Source: Massilia sp. HP4
GTDB lineage: Bacteria; Pseudomonadota; Gammaproteobacteria; Burkholderiales; Burkholderiaceae_D
Direction: 5' to 3'
DNA: 64,000 nt
NCBI RefSeq assembly: GCF_005222695.1
Contig: NZ_STGG01000047.1
Location: 1-64,000, forward strand
Part shown: positions 32,235 through 40,341 of the stretch, piece after piece
How the letters are laid out: every line of letters starts with the position of its first letter
Numbering within the stretch: the stretch's first letter is position 1
Program-made: the position numbers and the translations under genes
The notes under the pieces: generated by a model
Seen by the model: only the letters and a program-made list of their open reading frames with translations
The model's database searches: none
What the model was told of the DNA's origin: nothing

Positions 32235-33026
32235 ATGACTCCAGTATCTCTTCCTATCCGTTCGACCACGCTGCTGCTGGCGGCGCTGGCTTGCGCCGTG
32301 CCGGCGTCGGCCCAGGTCGTGGCGCCCGAGCAGGTCGCCGCAGAAGCCTCGCCCAGGACCTCCCAGTGGGGCCTCGGCTTCGGCGCCGGTTTCGATAAAA
32401 GCCCGCTGCGCGACTTCGACGATGACGTCGATCCACTGCCGCTGGTGCTATACGAGGGCAAGCACCTGAGCGTGTTCGGCGCCCGCATCGACTACAAGCT
32501 GCCGTCCTACGGTCCGCTGCAGTTCCGCCTGCGCGCGCGCTATGCCAACGATGGCTACGAGGCCAAGGATTCGCCTTACCTGGCCGGCATGGAAGAGCGC
32601 AAGGGCGGCCTGTGGCTGGGCGGCGCGGCCATCTGGCGCAGCGGCGCCATGAGCGTGGCCAGCGAATTCACGGCCGCCACCGGCGACGCCGAGGGCAAGC
32701 GCTTCAAGCTGGAACTGAACCGCGAGTTCCGCACGGGCGCCGTCACCATCACGCCGCGCATCGGGGGCGAATGGTACGACAAGGACTACGTCGACTATTA
32801 CTACGGCGTGCGCGCCAATGAGGTACGCGCGGACCGCCGCGCCTACCGCGGCGACTCGTCGCAGGCGATCGAGGCCGGCGTGCGCTTCGGCTATGCCTAC
32901 CAGCGCCGCCACAACTTCTTCGTCGACGTCAGCGCCAAGTCGCTGGGCAGCGAGATCAAGGACAGCCCGCTGGTGGAGCGCTCCACCGAGAGCAGCGTCA
33001 AGCTGGGCTATCTGTACGCGTTCTGA
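32235..33026 (+). CDS. MipA/OmpV family outer-membrane protein
   Basis: 263 residues with a signal peptide (MTPVSLPIRSTTLLLAALACAVPASA). Beta-barrel of the MipA/OmpV family: WGLGFGAGFDKSPLRDFDDD at the start and YGVRANEV, RADRRAYRG and an aromatic C-terminus (YLYAF). MipA is a scaffold for murein synthesis enzymes in E. coli; other members respond to antibiotics or osmolarity. The IS ends 108 bases upstream, so the native promoter may be displaced. Its last 29 bases overlap the 3' end of the convergent sensor kinase. Confidence 0.85.
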   Translation: MTPVSLPIRSTTLLLAALACAVPASAQVVAPEQVAAEASPRTSQWGLGFGAGFDKSPLRDFDDDVDPLPLVLYEGKHLSVFGARIDYKLPSYGPLQFRLRARYANDGYEAKDSPYLAGMEERKGGLWLGGAAIWRSGAMSVASEFTAATGDAEGKRFKLELNREFRTGAVTITPRIGGEWYDKDYVDYYYGVRANEVRADRRAYRGDSSQAIEAGVRFGYAYQRRHNFFVDVSAKSLGSEIKDSPLVERSTESSVKLGYLYAF

Positions 33027-34389
33027 CGGCCGGAGCGGCGCCTGCGGCGGTCGCCTGGAACGCGATCCGCACCAGGAAGCCCTTGCCGGCCAGGCCGTCG
33101 CCGGTCTCGATGCGCGCCGCATGCAGGCGGGCGATGGCGGCCACCAGCGACAGGCCGATGCCGCTGCCGCGCCCCTGGTTGCCGGGCAGGCGATAGAAGC
33201 GCTGGAAGATGGCCGTGCGTTCGGCCTCCGGCACGCCGGGACCGTCGTCGGCCACGTCCAGCCACGGTCCTTGCGGCCCCACGCCGCAGGCGACCTGCAC
33301 CTGCCCGCCGTCGCGCGCGAAGCGAATCGCATTGTCCAGCAGGTTGCGCAGCAGGGTCGCCAGCTCGTCGAGATTGCCCTCGACCCAGGCCGGCGCCATA
33401 TCGCAGTCTAGCCTGCAGCCCAGGCGCTGCGCGTGATAGGTGTATTCATGCACCACATGCTCGACCAGTTGCGCCAGGTCGAGCGCTTCGGTGCGGATCG
33501 AACACGACATCGCATCGAGCCGCGCCATGTCGAGCAGCTGCTCGGCCATGCGCGCGCTGCGCCGCACACCCTGCTGCAGCATCTCCAGCGCCTGCTGGCG
33601 CTCGTCGTCGCTGCGCGCGTGCAGGGCGACCTCGACGTGGGCCTGCAACACCGACAGCGGGGTGCGCAGCTCGTGGGCGGCGTCGCCCAGGAAGCGGCGC
33701 TCGTTCCCCACCGCCTTGTCGAGCTGCACCAGCAGGTGGTTGAACGAGGTGACCAGCGGCTGCAATTCCACCGGCAGCGCGTTCACCGGCAGCGGCGTCA
33801 GGTCGAAGTCCTTGCGCCGCAACAGCGCGCGCTCGATGACCGACAAGGGCCGCAGCGAGTGCTCCAGCGCATGCAGCAGCAGCACGGCCACCAGCACCAG
33901 CACCGCCGTCATCATGGCCAGCGCGAACAGGACCTCGCCATACATCTCGCGGTCGATCACGCCTTGCAGGTTGGCGACCTGCACCGACACCAGGCCATCG
34001 CGGTCCGAGATGGTGTACACACGCCATGACTGGCCGCCAGCCTCCAGCGTCGCGAAGCCATTGCGGAAGGTCGGCTGGAACGGCGTTTCGGGCGCGGCCG
34101 GCGAGCGCAGCACCAGCCGGCGATCGTGGCTCCAGACCTGGAGCGCGAAGTTCTCGGGGTCGCGCTCCATATCCGGCAGCAGCTCGAGGCCGGGGCCGAA
34201 CGGCCCTTCGTTGATCTTCTCGGCCGGCAGCGACAGCAGCAGGCGGGTGCCGAACGATTGCAGCTTGCCGTCCCACAGGCTGTGTTCATTGCTGGCGATA
34301 TAGGCGACCACCACGCCGCCGCCGCAGATCCAGCAAAAGGCCAGCGCCAGGCCGAATACCCGGCGCACGCGGGCGCGGATCGAATTCAT
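32998..34389 (-). CDS. Two-component sensor histidine kinase, QseC-like
   Basis: 463 residues. Two membrane segments (about 10-32 and 155-176) frame a 120-residue periplasmic sensor. Then a HAMP-like linker, the dimerisation/phosphoacceptor helix DAAHELRTPL (His239) and a catalytic ATPase domain with N-box NLLDNAIRFA, G1 DDGPGVP and G2 GSGIGLSL. Its ATG overlaps the response-regulator stop by four bases. The 3' end overlaps convergent mipA by 29 bases, so the two messages are antisense to each other. The signal sensed is unknown. Confidence 0.92.
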   Translation of the reverse strand: MNSIRARVRRVFGLALAFCWICGGGVVVAYIASNEHSLWDGKLQSFGTRLLLSLPAEKINEGPFGPGLELLPDMERDPENFALQVWSHDRRLVLRSPAAPETPFQPTFRNGFATLEAGGQSWRVYTISDRDGLVSVQVANLQGVIDREMYGEVLFALAMMTAVLVLVAVLLLHALEHSLRPLSVIERALLRRKDFDLTPLPVNALPVELQPLVTSFNHLLVQLDKAVGNERRFLGDAAHELRTPLSVLQAHVEVALHARSDDERQQALEMLQQGVRRSARMAEQLLDMARLDAMSCSIRTEALDLAQLVEHVVHEYTYHAQRLGCRLDCDMAPAWVEGNLDELATLLRNLLDNAIRFARDGGQVQVACGVGPQGPWLDVADDGPGVPEAERTAIFQRFYRLPGNQGRGSGIGLSLVAAIARLHAARIETGDGLAGKGFLVRIAFQATAAGAAPAVRTRTDSPA

Positions 34390-35063
34390 GCCACGTCCTT
34401 GTCCGCGCCCCTACCCAGCCTGTAGCCCTGGCCGTGCACGGTCTCGACGATGTCCTCGCCGAGCTTGCGCCGCAGCTGGTGGATGAAGACGGCGATCGTA
34501 TTGCTCTCGACGTCGCCGTCCGCACCATAGATCAGGGTTTGCAGGTGGCTGCGCGCGATGATGTGGCCGGGCCGCTCCATGAAGGCGAGCAGGGTCCGGT
34601 ATTCGTAGGCGCTGAGCGTCACCGGCCGGCCGTCGCAGGTCACGGCCTGGCGCGCCACGTCCAGCACCACGTTGCGGCAGGTAAGCGTCGGCACCGTCTT
34701 GCCTTCGCTGCGCCGGGTGACGGCGCGCATGCGCGCCCACAGCTCGCTGAATTCGAAGGGCTTGACCAGGTAGTCGTCGGCGCCGGCGTCCAGCCCGGCA
34801 ATGCGCTCGGACATCTGGGCGCGCGCGGTGAGGATGATCACCGGCGTCGCGTTATACGCCGCGCGCAGGTTGCGCAGCAGGGCCAGGCCCGATTCGCCCG
34901 GCAGCCCGAGGTCGAGCAGGATCACCGAATAGGCGTTGTCGATGAGCGCCAGGCGCGCACCGTCGGCGTCGCCCGCATGGTCGAGCGCCAGACCCTCCTG
35001 CCGCGCGCGTTCGCGGATGGCGGCGGCGAGCATGGCGTCGTCCTCGACGAGCAGGATCTTCAT
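34386..35063 (-). CDS. OmpR-family response regulator, QseB-like
   Basis: 225 residues. Receiver domain with acidic pair EDD, phospho-acceptor Asp51 in VILLDLGLPG, Thr in ILTARAQ and Lys in YLVKPFEF; C-terminal winged helix with SAYEYRTLLAFMERPG, SNTIAVFIHQLRRKLG and VHGQGYRLG. First gene of the regulator-kinase operon. The nearest plausible target is mipA, which converges on the pair. Confidence 0.94.
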   Translation of the reverse strand: MKILLVEDDAMLAAAIRERARQEGLALDHAGDADGARLALIDNAYSVILLDLGLPGESGLALLRNLRAAYNATPVIILTARAQMSERIAGLDAGADDYLVKPFEFSELWARMRAVTRRSEGKTVPTLTCRNVVLDVARQAVTCDGRPVTLSAYEYRTLLAFMERPGHIIARSHLQTLIYGADGDVESNTIAVFIHQLRRKLGEDIVETVHGQGYRLGRGADKDVA

Positions 35064-35135
35064 GGGCGTGGCGGGTAGTCGTTGACCGGCCAGTATAACG
35101 GGGGCCGATTAACGGCTTGTTAAGAGGGATGGACG

Positions 35136-35162
35136 AAAAAAAGCCCCGCTACATGGCGGGGC
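35136..35162 (-). terminator. Terminator of bfd
   Basis: On the minus strand GCCCCGC and GCGGGGC pair over a six-base loop and are followed by T7, about 22 bases after the bfd stop. Confidence 0.85.
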
Positions 35163-35183
35163 AGGAGAGATGTGGGAGTCAAT

Positions 35184-35393
35184 TCAGGCCGCTTGCGGGG
35201 TGCGACGCACTTCGGTGATCGTGGTCTTGCTGTCGATGTGATCGTGCAGGACTTCGCGCGCATAGCTGACGCATTTGCCGCACATGGTGCCGACGCCCAG
35301 TTCCTTGCGCAGCTCGGCCATCGAGGAGATGCCCAGGTCGGCCGCCTGGCGGATTTCACGGTCGGAGATGTTGTTGCAGACACAGACGATCAT
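35184..35393 (-). CDS. bfd: Bacterioferritin-associated ferredoxin
   Basis: 69 residues. [2Fe-2S] protein with the four ligands at Cys4 and Cys6 (MIVCVC) and CGKC near residue 38, the family pattern CxC-x31/32-CxxC. Docks on bacterioferritin and donates electrons to release stored Fe(II). It is separated from bfr by the IS, mipA and the two-component genes, but a Fur box 31 bases before its start indicates induction under iron starvation. Confidence 0.95.
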   Translation of the reverse strand: MIVCVCNNISDREIRQAADLGISSMAELRKELGVGTMCGKCVSYAREVLHDHIDSKTTITEVRRTPQAA

Positions 35394-35423
35394 CGAAACT
35401 ACCCTTGCTGTTTATGCTACAAA

Positions 35424-35442
35424 AATGCGAATCATTCTCATT
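35424..35442. promoter_or_regulatory. Fur box between bfd and feoA
   Basis: AATGCGAATCATTCTCATT is an inverted repeat of 9-1-9 with one mismatched pair, the form of a betaproteobacterial Fur box (AATGnGAAT C ATTCnCATT). It is centred about 40 bases before bfd, where it would cover the promoter. feoA starts 187 bases away on the other side, so control of feo by this same site is less certain. Confidence 0.8.
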
Positions 35443-35628
35443 TGCGTTGCTATTTTCTGTAAACTCGGCGGCGAACGCAAGCAGAATTTGCCTATCGTGT
35501 GCACTTTTTTTGTGCTTTTCGTCCAGGCAATGACAAGCTGCAAATAGTAATAGTTCGCATTTAGGTTTATGATGTCGGCATCATTCCTGTCGCTGTCTCA
35601 TAAGCGCAACAACCTATTGGAAGCTGCC

Positions 35629-35883
35629 ATGACCCTAGCCCCGTCCCTGTCCACCCTCGACTCGCTGAAAGCGGGCCAGAGTGCCACCGTAGTCCAGCTG
35701 GCGCCGCATGCGCAGGGCGGCGTCGACGTGCAACGCCGCCTGATGGAGCTGGGCTTCGTGCCGGGCGAGCGCATCCGCGTGCTCAAGCGCGTGCTGGGCG
35801 GTCCGCTGGCGGTCAAGGTCGGCGAGTCGACCTTCGCCCTGCGCCGCTTCGAAGCGGCGCTGGTTTCGATCAAGGCGGATTGA
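35629..35883 (+). CDS. feoA: Ferrous iron transport protein A
   Basis: 84 residues, SH3-like fold that assists FeoB at the membrane. DSLKAGQSATVV, RRLMELGFVPGERIRVLKR and GPLAVKVGESTFALRRFEA are the family core. The ATG at 35629 is chosen because it gives the normal length and has TTGGAAG upstream; the open frame extends 60 bases further. feoB starts five bases after the stop. Confidence 0.93.
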   Translation: MTLAPSLSTLDSLKAGQSATVVQLAPHAQGGVDVQRRLMELGFVPGERIRVLKRVLGGPLAVKVGESTFALRRFEAALVSIKAD

Positions 35884-35887
35884 ACGC

Positions 35888-37768
35888 ATGGGAGTCATGG
35901 AACAACAAGTCGCCGCCCGCACGCCATTGGTCGCACTGCTCGGCAACCCGAACTGCGGCAAGACCGCGCTCTTCAACCGTTTGACCGGCTCGCGCCAGAA
36001 GGTCGCGAACTATGCCGGCGTTACCATCGAACGCAAGGAGGGCAGCTTCAAGTCGCCGGCCGGCCGCGCCTTCCGCGTGCTCGACCTGCCGGGCGCCTAC
36101 AGCCTGAACGCCCAGACCCCGGACGAGGGCATCACCCGTGACGTGGTGGCCGGCCTGCGTGCCGGCGAAGCCGCGCCGGATGCCGTGCTGTGCGTGGTCA
36201 ATGCCACCAACCTGCGCCTGAACCTGCGCCTGGTGCTGGAACTGAAGCGCCTCGGCCTGCCGATGGTGCTGGCCCTGAACATGGTCGACGTCGCGAAAAA
36301 GCGCGGCATCGAGATCGACACCGCGAAGCTGTCGCAAGAGCTGGGCATGCCGGTGGTGGAGACCGTCGCCATCCAGTCGGGCGGCGAACAGGCGCTGCTG
36401 GCCGAACTCGATCGCATGCGCTTCGATGCGCCGGTCAAGGCCAATCCGCTGTCGGCGATCGACGCGGTGCCGGTCGAAGAGACCCAGCGCGAAGTGCGCC
36501 GCATGCTGGCCGTCGCCGTCTCGACCGCGAAGGACACCGGCAACCTGACCGAGAAGATCGACAACGTCGTGATGCATCCGGTCGTGGGCCCGATCATCCT
36601 GGCGGCGCTGATGTTCCTGATCTTCCAGGCCGTGTTCAGCTGGGCCGGCACGCCGATGGACCTGATCGAGGCCGGCGTCGGCGCGCTGGGCGAGGCGGTC
36701 GGCTCGTTGCTGGGCGAAGGCATCCTGCACAGCCTGATCGTGGACGGCATCATCGCCGGCGTCGGCAGCGTGCTGGTGTTCCTGCCGCAGATCCTGATCC
36801 TGTTCTTCTTCATCCTGCTGCTCGAAGACGTCGGCTACCTGCCGCGCGCCGCTTTCCTGCTCGACCGCATCATGGGCAGCGTCGGCCTGTCGGGCCGCGC
36901 CTTCCTGCCTTTGCTGTCCTCGTTCGCCTGCGCGATTCCCGGCGTGATGGCCGCGCGCACGATCCAGAATCCGCGCGACCGCCTGGTGACGATCATGATC
37001 GCCCCCCTGATGACGTGCTCGGCGCGCCTGCCGGTGTATGCGCTGCTGATCGCCGCCTTCATCCCCGACCAGACCGTGGCCGGCTTCCTCAACCTGCAGG
37101 GCGTGGTGCTGTTCATCCTGTACATGGCCGGCATCCTGTCGGCGATGGCGGTGGCCTGGTTCATGAAGCGCCAGGGTGAATTCAAGCAGCACGCGCTGAT
37201 GCTCGAACTGCCGGCCTACCACTGGCCGCAACTGAGCGCCCTGGCCTCGGGCCTGTGGGAACGCACCAAGATCTTCCTGATGCGGGTCGGTACCCTGATC
37301 CTGACCATGATGGTCCTGCTCTGGCTGCTGTCGAGCTTCCCGGGCGCCCCGGAAGGCGCGACCAATCCGCCGATCTACTATAGCGTGGCCGGCATGATCG
37401 GCCGTGCACTGGAAGTGATCCTGGCGCCGATCGGCTTCAACTGGCAGATCGCGATCGCCCTGGTGCCGGGCATGGCCGCACGCGAAGTCGCGGTCGGCGC
37501 GCTAGGCACCGTGTATGCGCTGTCGGGCGGCGACGAAGTGGGCGACCTGCTGGCGCCGATGATCGCCGAGTCGTGGTCGATGGCCACCGGCCTGGCGCTG
37601 CTGGCCTGGTATGTGTATGCGCCGCACTGCCTGCCGACGCTGGCCACCGTGGCCCGCGAAACCGGCAGCCGCAAGTACGCCTGGATCATGGCCGGCTATA
37701 TGTTCGGCCTGGCCTATGTGGCGGCCTTCATCGTCTATCGCGTCACCCTCGCCATCACTGGAGCGTAA
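35888..37768 (+). CDS. feoB: Ferrous iron transporter B (GTP-dependent)
   Basis: 626 residues, somewhat shorter than E. coli FeoB (773). The N-terminal G domain has G1 GNPNCGKT, G3 DLPGAYS and G4 NMVD, with the Fe-related switch KVANYAGVTIE. Then come two Gate regions (for example GYLPRAAFLLDRIMGSVGLSGRAFLPLLSSFACAIPG split over the first gate, LMTCSARLPVY in its core) and about 8-10 membrane helices. Imports Fe(II) across the inner membrane. ATG 35888 is given; ATG 35897 has the better ribosome site (GGGAG). Followed two bases later by a small Cys-rich gene. Confidence 0.95.
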   Translation: MGVMEQQVAARTPLVALLGNPNCGKTALFNRLTGSRQKVANYAGVTIERKEGSFKSPAGRAFRVLDLPGAYSLNAQTPDEGITRDVVAGLRAGEAAPDAVLCVVNATNLRLNLRLVLELKRLGLPMVLALNMVDVAKKRGIEIDTAKLSQELGMPVVETVAIQSGGEQALLAELDRMRFDAPVKANPLSAIDAVPVEETQREVRRMLAVAVSTAKDTGNLTEKIDNVVMHPVVGPIILAALMFLIFQAVFSWAGTPMDLIEAGVGALGEAVGSLLGEGILHSLIVDGIIAGVGSVLVFLPQILILFFFILLLEDVGYLPRAAFLLDRIMGSVGLSGRAFLPLLSSFACAIPGVMAARTIQNPRDRLVTIMIAPLMTCSARLPVYALLIAAFIPDQTVAGFLNLQGVVLFILYMAGILSAMAVAWFMKRQGEFKQHALMLELPAYHWPQLSALASGLWERTKIFLMRVGTLILTMMVLLWLLSSFPGAPEGATNPPIYYSVAGMIGRALEVILAPIGFNWQIAIALVPGMAAREVAVGALGTVYALSGGDEVGDLLAPMIAESWSMATGLALLAWYVYAPHCLPTLATVARETGSRKYAWIMAGYMFGLAYVAAFIVYRVTLAITGA

Positions 37769-37770
37769 CC

Positions 37771-38022
37771 ATGCAGGAACTGCTTGTCGTCGTCATCGTG
37801 GCCGTCTCGGCGCTGTACCTGGGCGCGAAGTACATGTCGGCCGGCCTGCGTGCGCGCCTGGTCATGCACCTGACCCGCGGCGGCAAGCGTTCCTTCATCG
37901 CCCGCTGGCTCGACAAGTCGGGCGGCGGCGGTTGCGGCGGCGGCAGCTGCGGCAGCGGCTGCGCGCCCAAGCAGCCCGACCCGCCGGGCAAGCACCGCGT
38001 GATCAAGCTGCACCAGCGCTGA
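37771..38022 (+). CDS. Small Cys-rich membrane protein of the feo operon (DUF6587-like)
   Basis: 83 residues. One N-terminal membrane helix (ELLVVVIVAVSALYLGAKYM), a basic middle part, then a Gly/Cys cluster with three Cys in CGGGSCGSGC. Starts two bases after feoB with GGAG upstream, so it is the third feo gene, at the position of feoC in enterobacteria but unrelated to it. Similar small proteins follow feoB in many betaproteobacteria; a role in Fe(II) handling or FeoB assembly is inferred from position only. Confidence 0.85.
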   Translation: MQELLVVVIVAVSALYLGAKYMSAGLRARLVMHLTRGGKRSFIARWLDKSGGGGCGGGSCGSGCAPKQPDPPGKHRVIKLHQR

Positions 38023-38124
38023 TCCATCCTCGCGGTCCGTGCCCTGGTACGGGCCCGCCCCGGGCTTGTTGGTGCATGCGCAACGGTGCTAAGCTGGCGC
38101 CCATCGCCACTTCGCCTTCCCGCC

Positions 38125-38796
38125 ATGATCGTCGTCCATCACCTGAACAACTCGCGCTCGCAGCGCATCCTGTGGCTGCTCGAAGAGCTGGGCCTGGAAT
38201 ACGAGATCAAGCGCTACCAGCGCGACCCCAAGACCATGCTGGCCCCGCCCGAGCTGAAGGCCGTGCACCCGCTGGGCAAGTCGCCCGTCATCAGCGACGG
38301 CGACCTGGTCGTGGCCGAATCGGGCGCCATCGTCGAGTACCTGGTCGAGCGTCATGGCGACGGCCGCCTGCGGCCCGCGGCCGGCACGCCGGCGCGCCTG
38401 CGCTATACCCACTTTTTGCACTATGCCGAGGGTTCGGCGATGCCGCCGCTGCTATTGAAGCTGGTGTTCGACAAGGTCGAGAATAGCCCGATGCCGTTCT
38501 TCGTCAAGCCGATCGCGCGCGGCATTGCGCAAAAGGTCAAGGGCAGCTTCGTGCTGCCGCAGATCGCGCTGCACCTGGGCTACCTTGAGGCGGAGCTGGG
38601 CAAGCACCCCTGGTTCACTGGCGAGGAATTCACTGCCGCCGACATCCAGCTCAGCTTCCCGCTGGAGGCTGCGGCCTCGCGCGGCGGGCTGGACGCCAGA
38701 TACCCGAACCTGCTTGACTTCCTGAAGCGCATCCATGCGCGGCCGGCCTACGGGCGCGCGCTCGAGCGCGGCGGCAAATACGAGATCGGCAAATGA
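38125..38796 (+). CDS. Glutathione S-transferase family protein
   Basis: 223 residues. N-terminal thioredoxin-like domain with HHLNNSRSQRILWLLEELGL (Ser in the catalytic region), cis-Pro motif LGKSPVI and AESGAIVEYLVER; helical C-terminal domain with EEFTAADIQLSFPLEAA. Resembles the YfcG/URE2-like or GstB group of bacteria. ATG 38125 precedes the family N-terminus directly. It is not the paralogue of 28713-29327; overall similarity between the two is low. Confidence 0.88.
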   Translation: MIVVHHLNNSRSQRILWLLEELGLEYEIKRYQRDPKTMLAPPELKAVHPLGKSPVISDGDLVVAESGAIVEYLVERHGDGRLRPAAGTPARLRYTHFLHYAEGSAMPPLLLKLVFDKVENSPMPFFVKPIARGIAQKVKGSFVLPQIALHLGYLEAELGKHPWFTGEEFTAADIQLSFPLEAAASRGGLDARYPNLLDFLKRIHARPAYGRALERGGKYEIGK

Positions 38797-38823
38797 GTGG
38801 CAACGTTTGACGGAGTCCACGGC

Positions 38824-39600
38824 ATGGCCAAGCTGCTCGCCATCGACGGCCTGAACATCGTGCGCCGGGTGTACGAGGCCAGTCCCGAGCCGGATTCGGA
38901 CCTCAAGGCCAGCATCGCACTGCGCCACGCCTTCTCGTCGTTTCGCAACGTGCTCGAGACGCATGCGCCGACCCATGTGCTGGCCGCCTTCGACCACGGC
39001 GGCCCGAACTGGCGCCATGCGCTGTATCCGCGCTACCGCGAGGGCCGGGCGGCGATGCCGCACGAGCTGCGCGCGGCGCTGCCCGAATTCCACGAGCGCC
39101 TGCGCGCGGCCGGCGTGCACGTCGTGAGCGTGCCCGAGGTCGAGGCCGACGACGTGATCGCCACCGGCGTGATGCGCTGGCTGTCGGAAGGGCGGGGCGA
39201 GGCCATCGTCGCCACCACCGACAAGGACCTGCATCCGCTGATCGCGCACGGCGCGCTGGTGTGGGACCACTTCAAGAACGAATGGCATGACGACGCCTGG
39301 GTGCGCCAGCGCTTCGGCGTCGCGCCCGAGCTGCTGCACGACCTGCTGGCGCTGATGGGCGACCCGACCGACGGCGTGCCGGGCGTGTCCAAGGTCGGCA
39401 TGAAGACCGCCGCGCGCCTGCTCAACGCCTATGGCAGCCTGGATGCCGTGATCGCGGGCGCCGGCATCCTCAAGACGCCGCTCGGCGAAAGGCTGCGCGC
39501 CGAGCGTGAGATACTCGAGATCTCGCGCTGCCTGGTGTCGCTCAAGCTCGACGTGCGCCTGGGCGTGACCTGGAAAATGCTGGCCTATGACACAAATTAA
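38824..39600 (+). CDS. xni: Flap endonuclease Xni-like (5'-3' exonuclease family)
   Basis: 258 residues. Same fold as the 5' nuclease domain of DNA polymerase I, but free-standing: KLLAIDGLNIVRRVYE, FDHGGPNWRHALYPRYREGR, acidic metal site EVEADDVIAT and TTDKDLHPLI, and helix-hairpin-helix GVPGVSKVGMKTAARLL. Acts on flapped DNA. ATG 38824 is chosen because GGAG sits nine bases upstream and the family N-terminus (AKLLAIDG) follows; a GTG at 38797 is in frame. The preceding gene ends 27 bases before this start. Confidence 0.88.
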   Translation: MAKLLAIDGLNIVRRVYEASPEPDSDLKASIALRHAFSSFRNVLETHAPTHVLAAFDHGGPNWRHALYPRYREGRAAMPHELRAALPEFHERLRAAGVHVVSVPEVEADDVIATGVMRWLSEGRGEAIVATTDKDLHPLIAHGALVWDHFKNEWHDDAWVRQRFGVAPELLHDLLALMGDPTDGVPGVSKVGMKTAARLLNAYGSLDAVIAGAGILKTPLGERLRAEREILEISRCLVSLKLDVRLGVTWKMLAYDTN

Positions 39601-39615
39601 AAGGAAAACGACGCG

Positions 39616-40020
39616 ATGCTGAAGGCGGTAATCGTGGATGGAAACGCGGTCTCGCGTTCGATGCTGGGCACCGTGCTGGCCGACGGCAGCTACGATGTCG
39701 TGGGCACGACCCACACCAGCGCGCTCGGCTACGCGCTGGCAATGAAGCACCGCCCGCACGTGGTCTGCATCGCACGCGAGCAGGTCGAGGACGGCAACGA
39801 CGTGGTCGAGCAACTGCGCGCCGATTTGCCCAAGACCCTGGTGTTCCTGGTCTCGGGCACGCTCGACGCGCAAGCGGTGCAGTCGGCGGCGGCGCGCGGC
39901 GTGCACGGCTTCATTGTCAAGCCGTTCAAGGCCGACACCGTGCTCAGGACGATCCGCAATACCGTGCTGGCCTTCGTCAAGAAGCAGCAGGCGGCAGTCA
40001 AGCCCGACCCGCAGTCCTAG
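39616..40020 (+). CDS. Single-domain receiver protein without phospho-acceptor Asp
   Basis: 134 residues, a CheY-like receiver fold alone. VIVDGNAVSRSML is the start (one acidic residue instead of the usual pair), Ser80 replaces the switch Thr, and Lys102 in IVKPF is kept. Where the phosphorylated Asp is expected (RPHVVCIA, position 53) there is Ala, so normal phosphorylation is unlikely. Good ribosome site AAAGGA. It lies 15 bases after xni. Its TAG stop is formed with the first base of the MITE-like element at 40020. Confidence 0.8.
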   Translation: MLKAVIVDGNAVSRSMLGTVLADGSYDVVGTTHTSALGYALAMKHRPHVVCIAREQVEDGNDVVEQLRADLPKTLVFLVSGTLDAQAVQSAAARGVHGFIVKPFKADTVLRTIRNTVLAFVKKQQAAVKPDPQS

Positions 40021-40176
40021 TGTCCTGAATTGAAGATTCGTTGAATAAATGCGGCGAGAATCGCCCCGATACTGCGTCGCAAATGCGCGCAAGGCCCCGG
40101 CCTTGCTGTGCTTTGCTCCTTGTCTCGCGCCGATTTCGCCACATTTACTATTCAACGAACTTCCAATTCAGGACAC
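40020..40176. mobile_element. MITE-like element 1 (157 bp, TA target duplication)
   Basis: 28-base terminal inverted repeats (40020-40047 and 40149-40176, 25 of 28 match) starting GTGTCCTGAATTG, flanked by TA at 40018-40019 and 40177-40178. The interior also folds back (GCAAGGCC/GGCCTTGC near the centre). No ORF. The structure fits a non-autonomous element moved by a TA-targeting transposase (IS630 or IS427-type); the parent is not in the window. Confidence 0.75.
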
Positions 40177-40178
40177 TA

Positions 40179-40341
40179 GGGAAGCGCTGATTTATTCATG
40201 GCGGCGGTCTTGGCACGGAAAAAACACGCCCTGCTGCGTGGTAAATCCTCGTCATACCACGCGGTATGGCTGCGGTTTACGCCTTGCCGTGCGCCTTTTT
40301 CCCCCGCCAATCCCATCCGCCAGAATAAATCAGCGCATCCC
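40179..40341. mobile_element. MITE-like element 2 (163 bp, TA target duplication)
   Basis: 19-base terminal repeats GGGAAGCGCTGATTTATTC (left) and GGGATGCGCTGATTTATTC (right, complement), similarity continuing into TGGCGG, flanked by TA at 40177-40178 (shared with element 1) and 40342-40343. The interior pairs over most of its length with CATACC-ACGC-GGTATG at the centre. No ORF. Repeat sequence unrelated to element 1. Confidence 0.75.

Noticed and set aside
38049-38085. Terminator after the feo operon
   Set aside because: GC-rich with short self-complementary pieces, but no stable stem with a T-run.
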